From Patella vulgata (Eukaryota > Mollusca > Gastropoda > Patellidae), in contig NC_065885.2 of the NCBI RefSeq assembly GCF_932274485.2, positions 31,261,062-31,325,061 on the forward strand: DNA of 64,000 nt. The letters are read 5' to 3'. The notes below the pieces were generated by a model. It saw nothing but the letters and a program-made list of their open reading frames with translations. It searched no databases and had not been told where the DNA came from. Positions 38,101 to 48,237 of the stretch are shown in pieces. The position numbers and the translations under genes were made by a program. The stretch's first letter is position 1. Every line of letters starts with the position of its first letter.

Positions 38101-41100
38101 GTCCTAGACTGCCTCTACTACTATATACTGTTTATTTTGAAATACTCATAACCTTACTTTTTGTACAGATTTAAGAGCCCACAGCCTCTAAAGAACTTGC
38201 ATATCTTTACGGTAATACGATCAATAAAGATAGTCTAATTTGACTTAAATATACATTTATCTACAAAGAAGATTAGTTTTAAAATATTCGCTAGGTTTTT
38301 TTCTGGAAACCTTAAATATTCCAAACCCATATATAAAAAGTATTATGAAAGAAGTGGCACCAGGGTGTCTAGAAATCCAATTTATCTCAAGAATGGTTAA
38401 ATTGGTGGGAATCATTTTTGCAAGACACTGTGTGCATAATCTGAGAAATATCTGTCAATCCATTGCTGATATATATAGACACCTTATATGGTTATTTGCA
38501 GGTGGGTCTCAAGAGGGTTCACATAACGTTGGTGAAAACGTGCTGCTTTGTGTGATTTAATGTTCGATAATTTGGATAAAAAGGCTATTTCAAATTATTT
38601 TAAAAATTATATTGTTTAAATGAGTTTAATGCAGTTACTAGTTTTGTGTAATGCCAATCTACACAATGTAATTTGTGTATAACTATCACAGTTAACGGTG
38701 TTTGTGCTCCTCTTATATTATAGCAAACACAAACGTGACATAAACACCGACCGTTCGGTTTGGCTCTATTCTTAATGAATGGAACTCGGGTTAAAAGGCA
38801 TAGATACGTATACTATTTGGTCCCCTGTTTCTAGATGTAGCTACTTTATAACAACCTAAAATTACTTTACTGTTTTTCTTTACTCTAGTGTTTCAGCGTC
38901 AGTATGAAACACTCGTCTCTTTATCTGTATAAATACATTTATTGTTATATATCTTATTTATTTACATAATTTTCATTTCTAATATTAAGTCTACATTACA
39001 AAGATTGTGTGTGTGTGCTGTATTGTATATATTAAAGGACAATATTGGTGTCAGCCATTATCATGTGATAGAACTGGTTTAACACATTCCAAATATAATT
39101 TTAACACAGAGACCATTGCTTCTATAGATGCGTAATCAAAGTTTTAACAAACGGAAGTGACGAAGGCAAAAGGAAAACACGAGTTATTCTTCTATATAAC
39201 TGACTGAAGTGACGAGTGATAACAGATACACAGTCGAATTTCTGCTCACTAATAATTTCTTCGAAGACAAAAAGTTGTTATATGAGACTGTGAGAGGATA
39301 TCTGACAATTAAAAACAGAAATTGACTGTCACAAGAAAAGAGAAAAAGAAAAAATATAGAAAAATTCCGTGCATTGTCATGTTTTTATTAAGTATAGACC
39401 GAATAAAAACAAGGGAATGCACGGACTATTTCTATTGTTCTCTTATCTAGTGACATTCAATTATTTTTTTGAATTGTCAGATATCCTCTTACAGTCTCAC
39501 ATAACAACTTTTGGTCTTCGAAGGAATTGCTAGTGATCAGAAATTCGCCCGTGTATCTGTTATCACTTCAGTCAGTTATATAAAAGGATAACTCGTGTTT
39601 TCCTTTTGTGTTCGTCATTTCCGTTTGTAGAAACCTTCATTACGCATCTATCGTAGCAATGATCTCTGTGTTAAAATTATATATGGAATGTGTTTAACGA
39701 GTTCTATCACATTATGTGATAATGACTGACATCAATATTGTCCTTTAAGTCATAGCTAAGGTCGCTTATTTTTTAACTAAACGGTAAGATACCCTGTTAA
39801 AAAGCCGGGTACTGAATCAAACTATTGTGTCTTACCATTATGGTACCCGGGGCCTTCTACTAAAACACATGTTTAAGAACTGTAAGTTAATGAACAATTT
39901 GTCCAACACCTAGTTGTAATGTCGTGTCGAAGGTCGATTATTTTGTAACTAAAAAGGTAAGGTACCGGTCGTGTATCGAATGAAACCAGGTCTACTCCCA
40001 TTATATAACCTGTATTATGGTACTCGGTTGTTTCTAGTACAAAATATGTTTAATAAATCCAGTAATTGTGTTTCCAATAGTGTACCTTGTGTTAATATGT
40101 TTAAGTTAATTAACACCTTTTTATAGTAATTAGTGAACGGAGTTGCTCAACATGTGGTTTTACCATAGATGATTCAATAATTTGTAATATTTGTTAAAGA
40201 TGGTAAATAGACAAAACTACGATATAAAAATTACGATATAAACAAGAAAAAGGCAGGATAAATAATATCTTGACTTTGGTGTTAGCGGATACAAATTAAA
40301 TGTATTTCGAGTGCAAAGTGAAATAAAATGGAGTTTAACGTCCTATTTGTTTGTACCAACCAACTAACACATGACAGCAGTGTTATAGACTATTCTTATT
40401 ACGAATTCCAACTGTCAAGGGTTCTTTTACGTGGATGCCATCTGTATCTCTGATTTCAGTCCCTTCTCAACGAATAGACATGCGGAAACCACGCGGGACC
40501 ACTTGTAAGAATATGTTTTCATTTCATTATTCTGGCATGGTGTGCCTTTAAAACTGGTAAAGCGTTAAACTGTTAATCTGAACACCATTAAGACAAAGCA
40601 GGTGCTTGCATACAGAAGAAATATTTCATATGCTGTTTATACTACTATATCTTCATTGAGGAAAAACATATAACATGTACCGGATATTAGTCTAACATAG
40701 AAATAAAATATCAAAAGAGTTCGTTAAACATGGAGGAAAGGTGAATAAAGAAAACTTGAACTTCGATTGAAAACCTTAAGTTGAACGATTCAATTTCAAT
40801 AACATAAACGAATCTAATCAGTAATAAACACAGTAAGATGTGTTATAAAAACAAGAAATAAATATGTCGATATATTGCCATTCCAGAACAGGAAATCTGG
40901 CAGATATTTATGTATTCTTAAAATCGGAGCCGCGATGGCTCAGTGAGAAAGACATATTGGTTCGCAAACCTGGGTGTCCCGTGTTCGATCTCGGCGTTGA
41001 CCGAGAAAGTTCATCGGGATTTTCTAGCGTGTTCCTCCTTGTCAGTTATGTAGGACAGGGGCCCTGGCAAGGGAAGTATATGTATTTGTACGGATGGGAC

Positions 41101-44100
41101 GAGAAATCAATGTCCCGTGTACACATTTGCGTGCACGTAAAAGAACCCTTGACAGTTGGAATTCGAAATAAGCGTCAGCTGTAGTACGGCTGTCCGGGCA
41201 AAATTTCCCTCGTAGCACATATCCCCATCTTCATCAGCCCAGTCTATGCAATAGTTTGACGTTAAACCCCATTTTTATCCCATTTAATGAATATCTCTGC
41301 ACTTGTTACACATAAATAAGATGAAATAAGATGAATTTGTGCACATTACACCTACACGAGCTTTTGAGTTGTTGCTGGTTTTCTAACAAAAAGGTTTAAC
41401 AATTGAAATACTTAAATATAGACAAAAATCCCCTTCGAGCCAGAGACGATATTGTATTTGTTCCGGGGCTGGTTTTCATCCGTAACTGTTACTAATATTA
41501 AGATTTGTAAGTATTATTATTGATATTCATAAAGCAAGTATCCTATCCAGACGGCACCAACAAAGCATACACCTAACCCTGCCTGTTTATCGCCATATTG
41601 AAAAATAGCTTACACGGTCCAATTGGACATATTCGGCAAAATGTTTTAATGGAAAGTGGTACTAGGTGTTCATGAAATGGTAACCACACCTTGCCTCGTG
41701 CGCGACACCTCTCATTGCCAACCGCTGTAATGAAAATTTGAATATGATAAAGCGAAAACATCAGTAGACACGTACATGTTTTAGTGATCAACCATATTGT
41801 ACCAGGTGACAATTTGTAAATAGCTCATGTGTATTCTTATTGGGATCCATCACAATGTAAACTTACAATTTGATCCCACTTCTCTCTGAATATCATGCCG
41901 TTAAACGGTCATTTGAGGAATATACCTGGGGAAGTGGCATAACAGTATAACGGTAGTAACATACCACGTAGTGTAATTTTTAAAAGTTACTGGCAAGGAC
42001 GAAACACATAGTCTCGAGTTCTGTTGGTGTTCTACGTCTATCAGATTGTCACTTTTATTGACAGGTATAGACGTAAGTGTCGTTAATATTAACTATAATA
42101 CCAACACTGAAAAACACATAGTTTTGACCCTACTTTACCAAAGGGAACTGCACTTCCGGTTTGGTATTCAAAGTACGATTAATTCTACAGCAGATTAATC
42201 TTATAAATATTTGTAATGAAGTCTAAGCTGGGTTTCTTAAACATATCTATCATCCAGTAAGCGCCTATAAACATTTAGGTTAGGCTAAATGTTAGAGCGA
42301 ATTTTTTTTATATTATCTATAACAGATCTTTCAGAATCAAACCTTTTTCAGTTTCCCGTTCACCCGTATTTAAACATTAATTTCTTAAAATAGTTCCTAA
42401 CATAAAGATAGTTTGTATGGGGTGTACCTGAATGCTCTTTTCAATCCTCTACACTTATTTATATCTAAAAGCATTATTTTTATAATAACCAGGAAAAATC
42501 CAATTATAGACTCAAAATGTATCATAAGTCCACTTTATATTTAAAGTTAAAGATGCATCATACAAGAGCTAAATCTGCCTACTGAACTTATTAATTCTAA
42601 TAAATTTTCCGTGATTACATTCATAACTCATTTATTTTATTGTGCATCTACCATTTTTTCAAAATGTAATATCGCCGGTGAGCTGTAATGTTACTGGAAT
42701 TCAGACGCTCTATAATTTCATTATATTATTATTACTGTGGGTCGTTTATTTTGGCCTCATATAAACTATTATTTAGACATGTATTCACATGACAAGTCTA
42801 TAATCAATCAACTCTCTATATCACTGAGTGGTCGAGACTTAAACGGATTAAAAGAGGGTCGCCATTTAATAATTTAATTTAAAAATGGCGAATCGAGGAG
42901 AAGTCTAGAATAACAATACCATTTTTACGATAATAAACAATCTATGCCACATCTTGTCAAAACTGTCAAACAGTGATAACTTCGTTCAGAATAAAGTAAT
43001 TTGAATGAAATTTTCAATATATTCATTTGCATTATCTTTTGTTTTAACTATTGTAGCAAGAACGGTCTTTATCTTGCGAGTGTCATAATGGCAAACATGT
43101 TAAAATGACTGTATAGATTGTCAAAAAAAGTTTGCCTTGGGGTATTCTTGGTAAGAATATATTTCCCTGGATATGTTTGTGAATCGATGGTTATGTATTC
43201 ACGATCTCGTAAATTAACAAAACGATGTGGTCATATCGTTTTCACTCCCCACCCCTCCCCACCCCTAATAAAACCATAATATGACGGCGCTGTTAGATGA
43301 GTTCGCATTCGAAGTATATTGCTTAGGTGATTTATGAACAACTATGACTGTACTGACCCACAATGGTAATCAAGGTCTGGTTTTAAATTTCAATCAATTA
43401 TAATTCAGCGATTTATATCAAACAAATACAAAATATACTGTTAAAGGAAAGAGGGGCTTTAAGCTATAGGTATATTCACCCAAAGATGTTAACATTCATG
43501 ACTCAGAAACAAAAAATCACTGATGTTTTAAAAATCCATTAGCAAAGTCCATAACTAAGAATGGGTACAAAAATTGCTATTTTAGAATAAAGATCTCAAA
43601 TGTTATCATTTCGTGTCAAAACAAATTCGCCAACACTCAAAGATAAAATATTTAAAGGATTTGATATTTCACACGGTTATTTTATAATGATTATTTAAAA
43701 AAAATACAAATTGATGTTATATTTTAGAAGTGTTGACATAGGTGTTCAGTAAATCATGAAATACATGTACATTTGCAATGCACTTAATTTAAGTGTTGTT
43801 CTAATCATGTTTACATGTTTTACTAAATAGCTTTGCCAATACCTTTAAAACATTATATTAGGTGACTTATTGAACTTGGAGAATATCTCATTTCATTGTA
43901 CACATTTATTATGTTGGTGAGGAGGTCTGTCATTGAGTCAAGTGGTATGGTTTCGATCCCAAGCTGGTACGTGATAAGGAGTAAGGTCGCATGACAAACC
44001 TCGTGTGTTTTCTCTGTGCCCTCCGGTCCTTTCACTTCTACGCGCAGCGGGATTATCGAAATACATTTGGGTCGTCTTAGTCCCGTAATGACACAGCTTG

Positions 44101-45091
44101 TTTCGGGTGGGGGTTAAACCCCATTTCATTTTATGTATATTCCATGTTATAATAATTTTCTAGTTAATATTACGACTGTTTACTGTAGGAGCCGCGATGG
44201 TCCAGTGAGTAAGGCGTTGGCTCGCTAACCTGGAGGTTCCCTTTTCAATCCCGGTGTTGGTCGATAAAGCCCCCCCCCCCCCGTTATCAGCTAATATTAC
44301 GAGTGTTTACTATAGGAGGCACCGTGGCTCAGTGAGTAAGACGTTGGCTCGCTAACCTGGAGGTCCCGTGTTCGATCCCGGTATTGGCCAAGAAGGACCC
44401 CCCACCCCCTTGAAGGGGAGTCTGACAAGGGACAACGTATAGTCGTTCGGATGAGACTTAAAAACCGAGGTCTCGTGTACACATTGGCGTGCACGTATAC
44501 GGCTAGAATCCGGGCAAACATCCCTCACAGCACGCTGCCGCTAAACCCCATTTCATTCATTCCGATCATACCTTTATAGTATCAAATGAATAGTCCAACT
44601 AAACATTTTAAACAGTCCATCGTGTGACAAGCAGCATTTATCTTTTTCGACATATCGAGAATATTTACTACTTTTTTCGGTTGGCTAAATTCCAAACGCC
44701 TTTCATTGGCAATTAGTATTCATAGTCATTTCTTGTTATCTACCCTGTATCATGCACAGTATGCTTTTTACAACTGGCTGTTTTTGTTATTGTATAATGT
44801 TATTTTCGGAATAACCCATTAACAACGATATTTCGTCTTTTTTTTTGCTGGTTAGTGAAACTGATTAAATGATATGAAATCAAACGCTGGGGGTCTCTAA
44901 TCAAACCTGCCGCAAGATAATTTCAACTTTATTTGACGGTGGAATGCATATAGCCTATAATATACAATGTTGCCAAAGTTTCCAAGAGAACATAAAAAAA
45001 CAGTACGCGTATGGAATACAGACATTCAAAAACGACCAATATTGTTAATTATTCAGATAAATATATAAAGTTAAACGTGTACGAGAAGACA

Positions 45092-45134
<43 letters not shown>

Positions 45135-45523
45135 ATGGTTTAACGTCCACTCGACACAAACTAGGTAATTTCGGGACTAACATATGGTTTAATTTTATTT
45201 CAATAATTCGCTTGTGCGTAGGGTCTTTAGCAGAGGGGGAAAACGGAGAAAACCCACGAGGCTGGACAGGCGACTCTACTCCTTGTCACGTACAACCGGG
45301 AATTCGAAACCAAGCCAGTTCACTCAATGACAGGCCTTATGATACAGCGCGCACGTGCTAACTATTCGGCCATCCAACAAACTGCATTGCGTATGCCCGT
45401 CTTGATGCAGAAAAGTAGGACGTTAAAACCCATTTAATTTCGTTTCATTTATTATAATATTTCGATTATAATATTCTTCGATATTGGCGTATTAATATAT
45501 TGTTTACCCACTGGAATATAAAT

Positions 45524-45559
<36 letters not shown>

Positions 45560-45779
45560 CTAACATTTTTTTCTCATGACTGCGGAATTCGGTCGAACGG
45601 ATTTATATTCCAGTGGGTAAACAATATATTAATATGTCAATATCGAAGAATATATATATGTCATACCACTCATCTAAGATAAAACAACCGCTTACCTGAG
45701 AACTAACAAATTCTTTTGGCTTATTATGGCCCAGTCCAAAATTCTTCAATTGGAATTCTTCTTTTATGTTGGGACCCAT
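22637..45779 (-). CDS. rost: Rolling stone-family multi-pass membrane protein (whole gene)
   Basis: Four coding exons on the minus strand: 45696-45779, 28710-28941, 23508-23618 and 22637-23154. They join with matching phases (0, 1, 1) and GT/AG borders into 945 nt, 314 aa. The N-terminus (FQLKNFGLGHNKPKEFVSSQ then WGCPTLYILWRVCWPLYHFGW) matches the rolling stone pattern, as do KWFIYLTNWTYFMLTVETI, PWFLKLLWILYN and LHFYQPVIYGIIYTVFTAVY. About six to seven hydrophobic spans are visible, followed by a charged tail of about 55 residues. In Drosophila, rolling stone is needed for myoblast fusion; the role in molluscs is not known to me. Introns are about 16.8 kb, 5.1 kb and 0.35 kb, and the first is packed with repeats. 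The start is the ATG at 45777-45779; a TTTGCAG just before it could be a splice acceptor, so an upstream non-coding exon is possible. Confidence 0.85.
23508..23618 (-). CDS. rost: rost coding exon 3
   Basis: 111 nt, phase 1 at both ends, acceptor CCAG and donor GTATGT. Encodes LNKDMPWFLKLLWILYN and the following membrane span (IATTASFIVTALYWSMIF). Confidence 0.85.
24022..24367. mobile_element. TTAA-flanked inverted-repeat MITE
   Basis: 346 bp between TTAA sites (24018-24021 and 24368-24371). The terminal inverted repeats are about 25 bp with a few mismatches: left AGGGACAATAACACTCTTG, right CAAGAGTGGTATTGAGCCT. No coding capacity. The AGG start and TTAA target suggest a Kolobok- or piggyBac-type source. 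Confidence 0.65.
25918..26010 (+). repeat. Dispersed repeat, second copy of 21833-21930
   Basis: Shares the AGGCAATGAAATATAC, CACAGCAG and AAATCATCCGG blocks with 21833-21930. Both precede a GTT/TATAT-rich end. Confidence 0.5.
28080..28530 (-). repeat. Dispersed repeat family F, copy in rost intron 2
   Basis: The reverse complement is similar to 47030-47290 over several hundred bases (shared GACACAAATGGGTCGCAAC, AAACTGATTT, CATTCAATCGTT and GCGAAATACGC). An 80-aa open frame here (28087-28329) is therefore repeat sequence, not an exon; the flanking rost exons also join without it. Confidence 0.7.
28710..28941 (-). CDS. rost: rost coding exon 2
   Basis: 232 nt, phase 0 start after a T-rich tract and CAG, donor GTAAGT (28704-28709). 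Encodes WGCPTLYILWRVCWPLYHFG and the second span (WFIYLTNWTYFMLTVETI), ending WRKDIVQ. Confidence 0.88.
31358..32662 (+). mobile_element. Inverted-repeat element with degenerate internal tandem array
   Basis: A 1.3-kb segment with short inverted ends (CGCCCATATTT and AAATGTGGGCG) flanked by TA on both sides (31356-31357 and 32663-32664). Inside are about 3.5 to 4 diverged units of roughly 250-335 bp. GATCTTGGTT recurs at 31625, 31879, 32213 and 32538, followed by a TCGATATT-like block, ATATCGGAT, TTCCTGAATTATGGCCC and TGTACGAAAAATCG. No coding capacity. The TA flanks allow a Tc1/mariner-type non-autonomous origin, but the class is uncertain. Confidence 0.6.
32830..32998 (+). mobile_element. 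SINE-A 3' fragment
   Basis: Diverged 3' half of SINE-A (AAAAGTCCCTTGACAGTTTG, then AGACGTTAAAGCCC), truncated at its 5' end. It abuts a family C MITE. Confidence 0.5.
33003..33370 (+). mobile_element. TTAA-flanked MITE, family C (copy 4)
   Basis: 368 bp between TTAA sites (32999-33002 and 33371-33374). The left TTAA lies inside the tail of a SINE-A fragment (GACGTTAAAGCCC), suggesting it inserted into that tail. Confidence 0.65.
33441..33817 (-). mobile_element. SINE-A, full length
   Basis: Full-length copy with (ATTTC)n tail and tRNA-like head, flanked by a perfect 12-bp target duplication AAACTAAGCATC (33429-33440 and 33818-33829). It is very similar to the opposite-strand copy at 48845-49212. 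Confidence 0.9.
36089..36552. repeat. Two-copy 233-bp tandem duplication
   Basis: Units 36089-36321 and 36322-36552 share GTTTACTGGTATA, CTACTCTTTCGGAAGGGACG and CTCAAAATGATCGAAATG, with about 10% differences. No coding role is seen. Confidence 0.85.
36553..39031. other. Intronic stretch
   Basis: No element is recognised. A G-rich tract at about 37660-37695 (GGGAGGGGTGAGGGG then GGCGGGGGTGAGGGCG) could form a G-quadruplex on the plus strand. Confidence 0.4.
39036..39744. mobile_element. 709-bp hairpin (foldback) element, family D, TTAA-flanked
   Basis: The whole element is a long imperfect palindrome: arms of about 355 bp (39036-39390) and 342 bp (39403-39744) around a 12-nt loop. It starts AGGACAATATTGGTGTCAG, ends with the inverted counterpart, and is flanked by TTAA (39032-39035 and 39745-39748). 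Two more copies lie at 48238-49225 and 50498-51336. No coding capacity. A transcript crossing it would fold into a long double strand. Confidence 0.85.
39749..40060. repeat. Degenerate two-copy tandem duplication, about 173-bp period
   Basis: GGTCGCTTATTTTTTAACTA (near 39760) and GGTCGATTATTTTGTAACTA (near 39933) begin similar blocks, with TGGTACCCGG / TGGTACTCGG further in. It lies directly beside the hairpin element. Confidence 0.5.
40319..40510 (-). mobile_element. SINE-A fragment, diverged
   Basis: AAATGGAGTTTAACGTCCTA followed by a degraded body (GTTCTTTTACGTGGATGCC). The head is missing. Confidence 0.55.
40926..41282 (+). mobile_element. SINE-A, near full length
   Basis: Head GCCGCGATGGCTCAGTGAG with box B-like GTGTTCGATCTC, body GTAAAAGAACCCTTGACAG and tail GACGTTAAACCCCATTTTTA. 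A 106-aa open frame here is SINE sequence. Confidence 0.8.
41283..42546. other. Intronic stretch
   Basis: AT-rich sequence; nothing recognised. Confidence 0.4.
42551..43099 (-). mobile_element. TTAA-flanked MITE, family C (copy 5), longer variant
   Basis: 549 bp in reverse orientation. It begins after TTAA (42547-42550) with AGATGCATCATACAAGAGC and ends before TTAA at about 43100-43103. It is about 150 bp longer than other copies because of extra sequence near 42590-42760. Confidence 0.6.
43905..44140 (+). mobile_element. SINE-B, diverged
   Basis: Plus-oriented: GAGGTCTGTCATTGAGTCAA, GGTTTCGATCCCAAGC, GTGTTTTCTCTGTGCCCTCC, then a tail GGGTTAAACCCCATTTCATT. The tail is of the SINE-A type, supporting a shared 3' module. 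Confidence 0.65.
44161..44560 (+). mobile_element. SINE-A with tandemly duplicated head and flank
   Basis: Two SINE-A heads follow each other: AGGAGCCGCGATGGTCCAGT (44189) and AGGAGGCACCGTGGCTCAGT (near 44315). Each is preceded by the same flank TAATATTACGA(C/G)TGTTTACT. The first unit ends in a poly-C run about 90 bp into the SINE; the second continues to the tail. The period is about 127 bp. Because the flank is duplicated too, this is a local duplication rather than two insertions. Confidence 0.7.
45088..45380 (-). mobile_element. SINE-B with (GA)n tract
   Basis: GA tract at about 45090-45131, then GGTTTAACGTCCACTCGACA, GAATTCGAAACC and CTAACTATTCGGCCATCC. It is nearly full length. A 116-aa open frame here is repeat sequence. 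Confidence 0.75.
45381..45450 (+). mobile_element. SINE-A tail fragment
   Basis: GCGTATGCCCGTCTTGATGC followed by GTAGGACGTTAAAACCCATT and an (ATTTC)-like end. It abuts the SINE-B copy. Confidence 0.6.
45471..45653. repeat. 53-bp inverted repeat around a TA microsatellite
   Basis: Arms 45471-45523 and 45601-45653 are inverted copies with two mismatches in 53 bp. The spacer holds a (CA)/(TA)n run (about 45524-45558) and 40 bp of other sequence. It lies 43 bp inside the intron next to rost coding exon 1. Confidence 0.85.
45696..45779 (-). CDS. rost: rost coding exon 1
   Basis: 84 nt, 28 codons, from ATG (45777-45779) to CAG before the donor GTAAGC. Encodes MGPNIKEEFQLKNFG and ends KPKEFVSSQ, the usual residues just before the first span in this family. 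The next exon starts in phase 0 with WGCPT. Confidence 0.78.
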
Positions 45780-47029
45780 CTGCAAAGCCTGTCGATTATA
45801 TAAAACACGTTGATAGAATCAATGGAGTTGACATGAGCGATATGTTCTATACAGTGAATACAAGATAGTGTTTATATAATAATATACCTAGTTCTAACTC
45901 GGGAGACGTACTCGACCCATCAAACGCTCTACTTAGACAATTTATTGAACACTCGATCGTTTTACAAACTCTAGTCGCATCGTCGTTACTCAGATCTTCA
46001 TTGATACCGATTTGCGTAAGAGAGTGGTATTTATCTCATGAACAGCTTATCGAGAAAGGATTTAGAAGAGTCAATTGTTGTAGATATATACACATCCCAC
46101 GTGGTTAGTGGTGTCTGGTAATGCTTATTTACATACTACTACAAGAGATTACACGTGAAAAGGATCGTGAATGAATGGTTAATACATTTACAATTTTATG
46201 AATTTAGCCGAGATACTGTTTTATACATTACATAAATTCCTTCTAGTTTGTTTATAATACTATAATACTAGTACGTGAATATGAATGAAATAACATCTTC
46301 ATATTTTTGTTCTGGTCTAACACACATGCATATGCTATAAGCTTTTAATGGGTGTTTGATTGCAATACATCTTGGAAACCCGACTCAATAGATTGATAAA
46401 ATACTTTTTATAGAAAGCTATATGATTATTGGCGGGTATGTGTGGGCTTGTATTGGGAAAGGTTTGTACCCCCACAACCAACACACACACACCGTATCGT
46501 CTCATGCCTCGAAGAACTTTTTTGTCCAAATAAACAATCTGAATTCCATTCGGTGAACAAAGGCGGGGTGGGGTGTGAAACTTTATTGTAACTGCAGTAT
46601 TTTACTTGACAATTTAGCTAACAAATATTTTGCTAAATCTGTGATAAGTGATTGAATGGAAGTAAATGTTTATTTAAAGAATAAAATAACATTTTTCCAT
46701 CTAGATTGGTTATCACTAATTATATATAATTATTTATGCGACAAAACATAAACTGAGACCTAAATTTGGTAGACACGTAACATACTTCCCATATATTTAT
46801 ATCTATATATTCTGTTATTTTACACCCTTATACAATATTTATTCAATATTTACATAAACTAGATCCTTTATGTACGTGAGCATTACGTTTTCATTAGTTA
46901 ACTCAATAGTCGATAAATTACCTGTATTACGTGTACAGTTAATATGGATTAGAGTTACCATATGGTATTTATTGACGTCTAAAAAGTAAACATACCTTTA
47001 TATGGTTAAAGGGGTTAAATCTATATTTT
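45780..47029. other. Region upstream of rost
   Basis: AT-rich sequence where the rost promoter or a non-coding first exon should lie. I cannot place a transcription start. No repeat is recognised. Confidence 0.35.
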
Positions 47030-47290
47030 TTGGCAACTAGAAATGGACACAAATGGGTCGCAACAAATACAATAATGGAATAAAAATATAAACTGATTTG
47101 CATTCAATCGTTACTGTTTTACTGTAATTTCTAGTCAGTTATGTTCTGCGAAATACGCGAAGAGTCCAAACTGAATGGCAGTCTTTGGCGTCTGGTTATT
47201 CAAGTCTACACCGGTGGGATATGTTTAGCCTCGTTCATCAAGTCCTTTCATTACAAATGACACGCGAAAGCATTCTGGCACGCCATTCGT
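47030..47290 (+). repeat. Dispersed repeat family F, second copy
   Basis: Similar to the reverse complement of 28080-28530, with an internal deletion of about 60 bp (GGACACAAATGGGTCGCAAC, GCGAAATACGCGAAGAGTCC, AGTCTACACCGGTG). Confidence 0.7.
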
Positions 47291-47344
47291 GTGCCAATTT
47301 TAACATTGTCATGTTGCCTTAAATATAAGATGACCATCTTTTCA

Positions 47345-48122
47345 CGGTAAGATAACAACATGAATGTTGATTTAAACCGACCAATAAGTCGTGTTTGCAA
47401 TGTCCAAGACAGACAGGTCTCAGAAATAGTGAGAAAGTGTTATTTCCACTTGCGAAATATTCGCAATATCCGTCACCTGTTGACACAGTCCGCTGCCGCA
47501 ATCATAACCAGATCATTAGTTATCTCCAGGCTAGACTACTGCAACAGCCTCTTGGCTGGTATCTTGGCTGAAAACATTCATCACCTCCAAAAGCTTCAGA
47601 ATACAGCTGCATGATTCGTCACCATCTCCAGAAATGATTGTCATGTTGGTTCACTTTTAAAATCTCTTCACTGCCAAAAGCTTCAGAATACAGCTGCATG
47701 ATTCGTCACCATCTCCAAAAATGATTGTCATGTTGCTTCACTTTTAAAATCTCTTCACTGGCTCCCTGTTCGACAATGAATAGACTTTAAAGTTCTAACC
47801 CTAACTTATCAGTGTATACATGGCACAGCACCAGGCTATCTATGTAATTTAATTCACAGTGTTTAACTGTTCCAAAGTATAACCTGAAAACTTTTGGCTG
47901 CAGATCATTTGCCTATAACGCAGCACATATATGGAACTCTCTGCCACTACATCTACGGACTGCTCCATCTTTAAGCATCTTCAAACAAAAACAAAAACTC
48001 CTTACTTGATTCCGTGTTCATCTTTATAACTGTTTCCTGTAAACTTTGTTAGCACTTTGAGTAAATAATACTGTTCGGACTCTAGCGCTTTATAAGAACC
48101 CTTATTATTTTATTATTATTAT
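47345..48122 (+). mobile_element. 5'-truncated LINE, jockey/CR1-like reverse transcriptase end
   Basis: Encodes the C-terminal end of a non-LTR reverse transcriptase (SRLDYCNSLLAGILAENIHH, then LQKLQNTAA, and after a stop FVTISRND; further on LHWLPVRQ). It ends in CGCTTTATAAGAACCC and a (TTA)n tail, a common LINE 3' end. Several stops show that it is dead. It carries an 87-bp internal tandem duplication. Confidence 0.8.
47587..47760. repeat. 87-bp tandem duplication inside the LINE fragment
   Basis: Copies 47587-47673 and 47674-47760, starting CCAAAAGCTTCAGAATACAG, differ at about two bases, so the duplication is much younger than the LINE decay. Confidence 0.85.
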
Positions 48123-48237
48123 TAAGACTAGATCATATTGAGTTAGCGACTTCTCTCCTTTAAAACGGAAACGCGAGTCGGTAATCTTATCGCCTCCATT
48201 TTGGTTCCTTTTCCGATACAGTGTCCGATGCCGTTAA

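Larger units (their letters stand above)
28942..45695 (-). other. rost intron 1, repeat-rich
   Basis: A 16,754-bp intron. It holds a tandem array (31358-32662), several SINE-A, SINE-B and family C copies, a 709-bp hairpin element (39036-39744), a two-copy 233-bp duplication (36089-36552) and a hairpin flanking a TA tract beside exon 1. No host exon is recognised in it. 28942-31355 and 33830-36088 show nothing beyond AT-rich sequence. Confidence 0.7.

Noticed and set aside
41573-41812. 79-aa Cys-containing frame on the minus strand
   Set aside because: No family signature and no convincing splice sites; likely chance or old repeat.
45794-45806. TATATAA on the minus strand just before rost coding exon 1 as a promoter
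   Set aside because: It lies only about 17-23 bp before the ATG, so a normal start site would fall at or within the start codon. A TTTGCAG right before the ATG suggests an acceptor instead.
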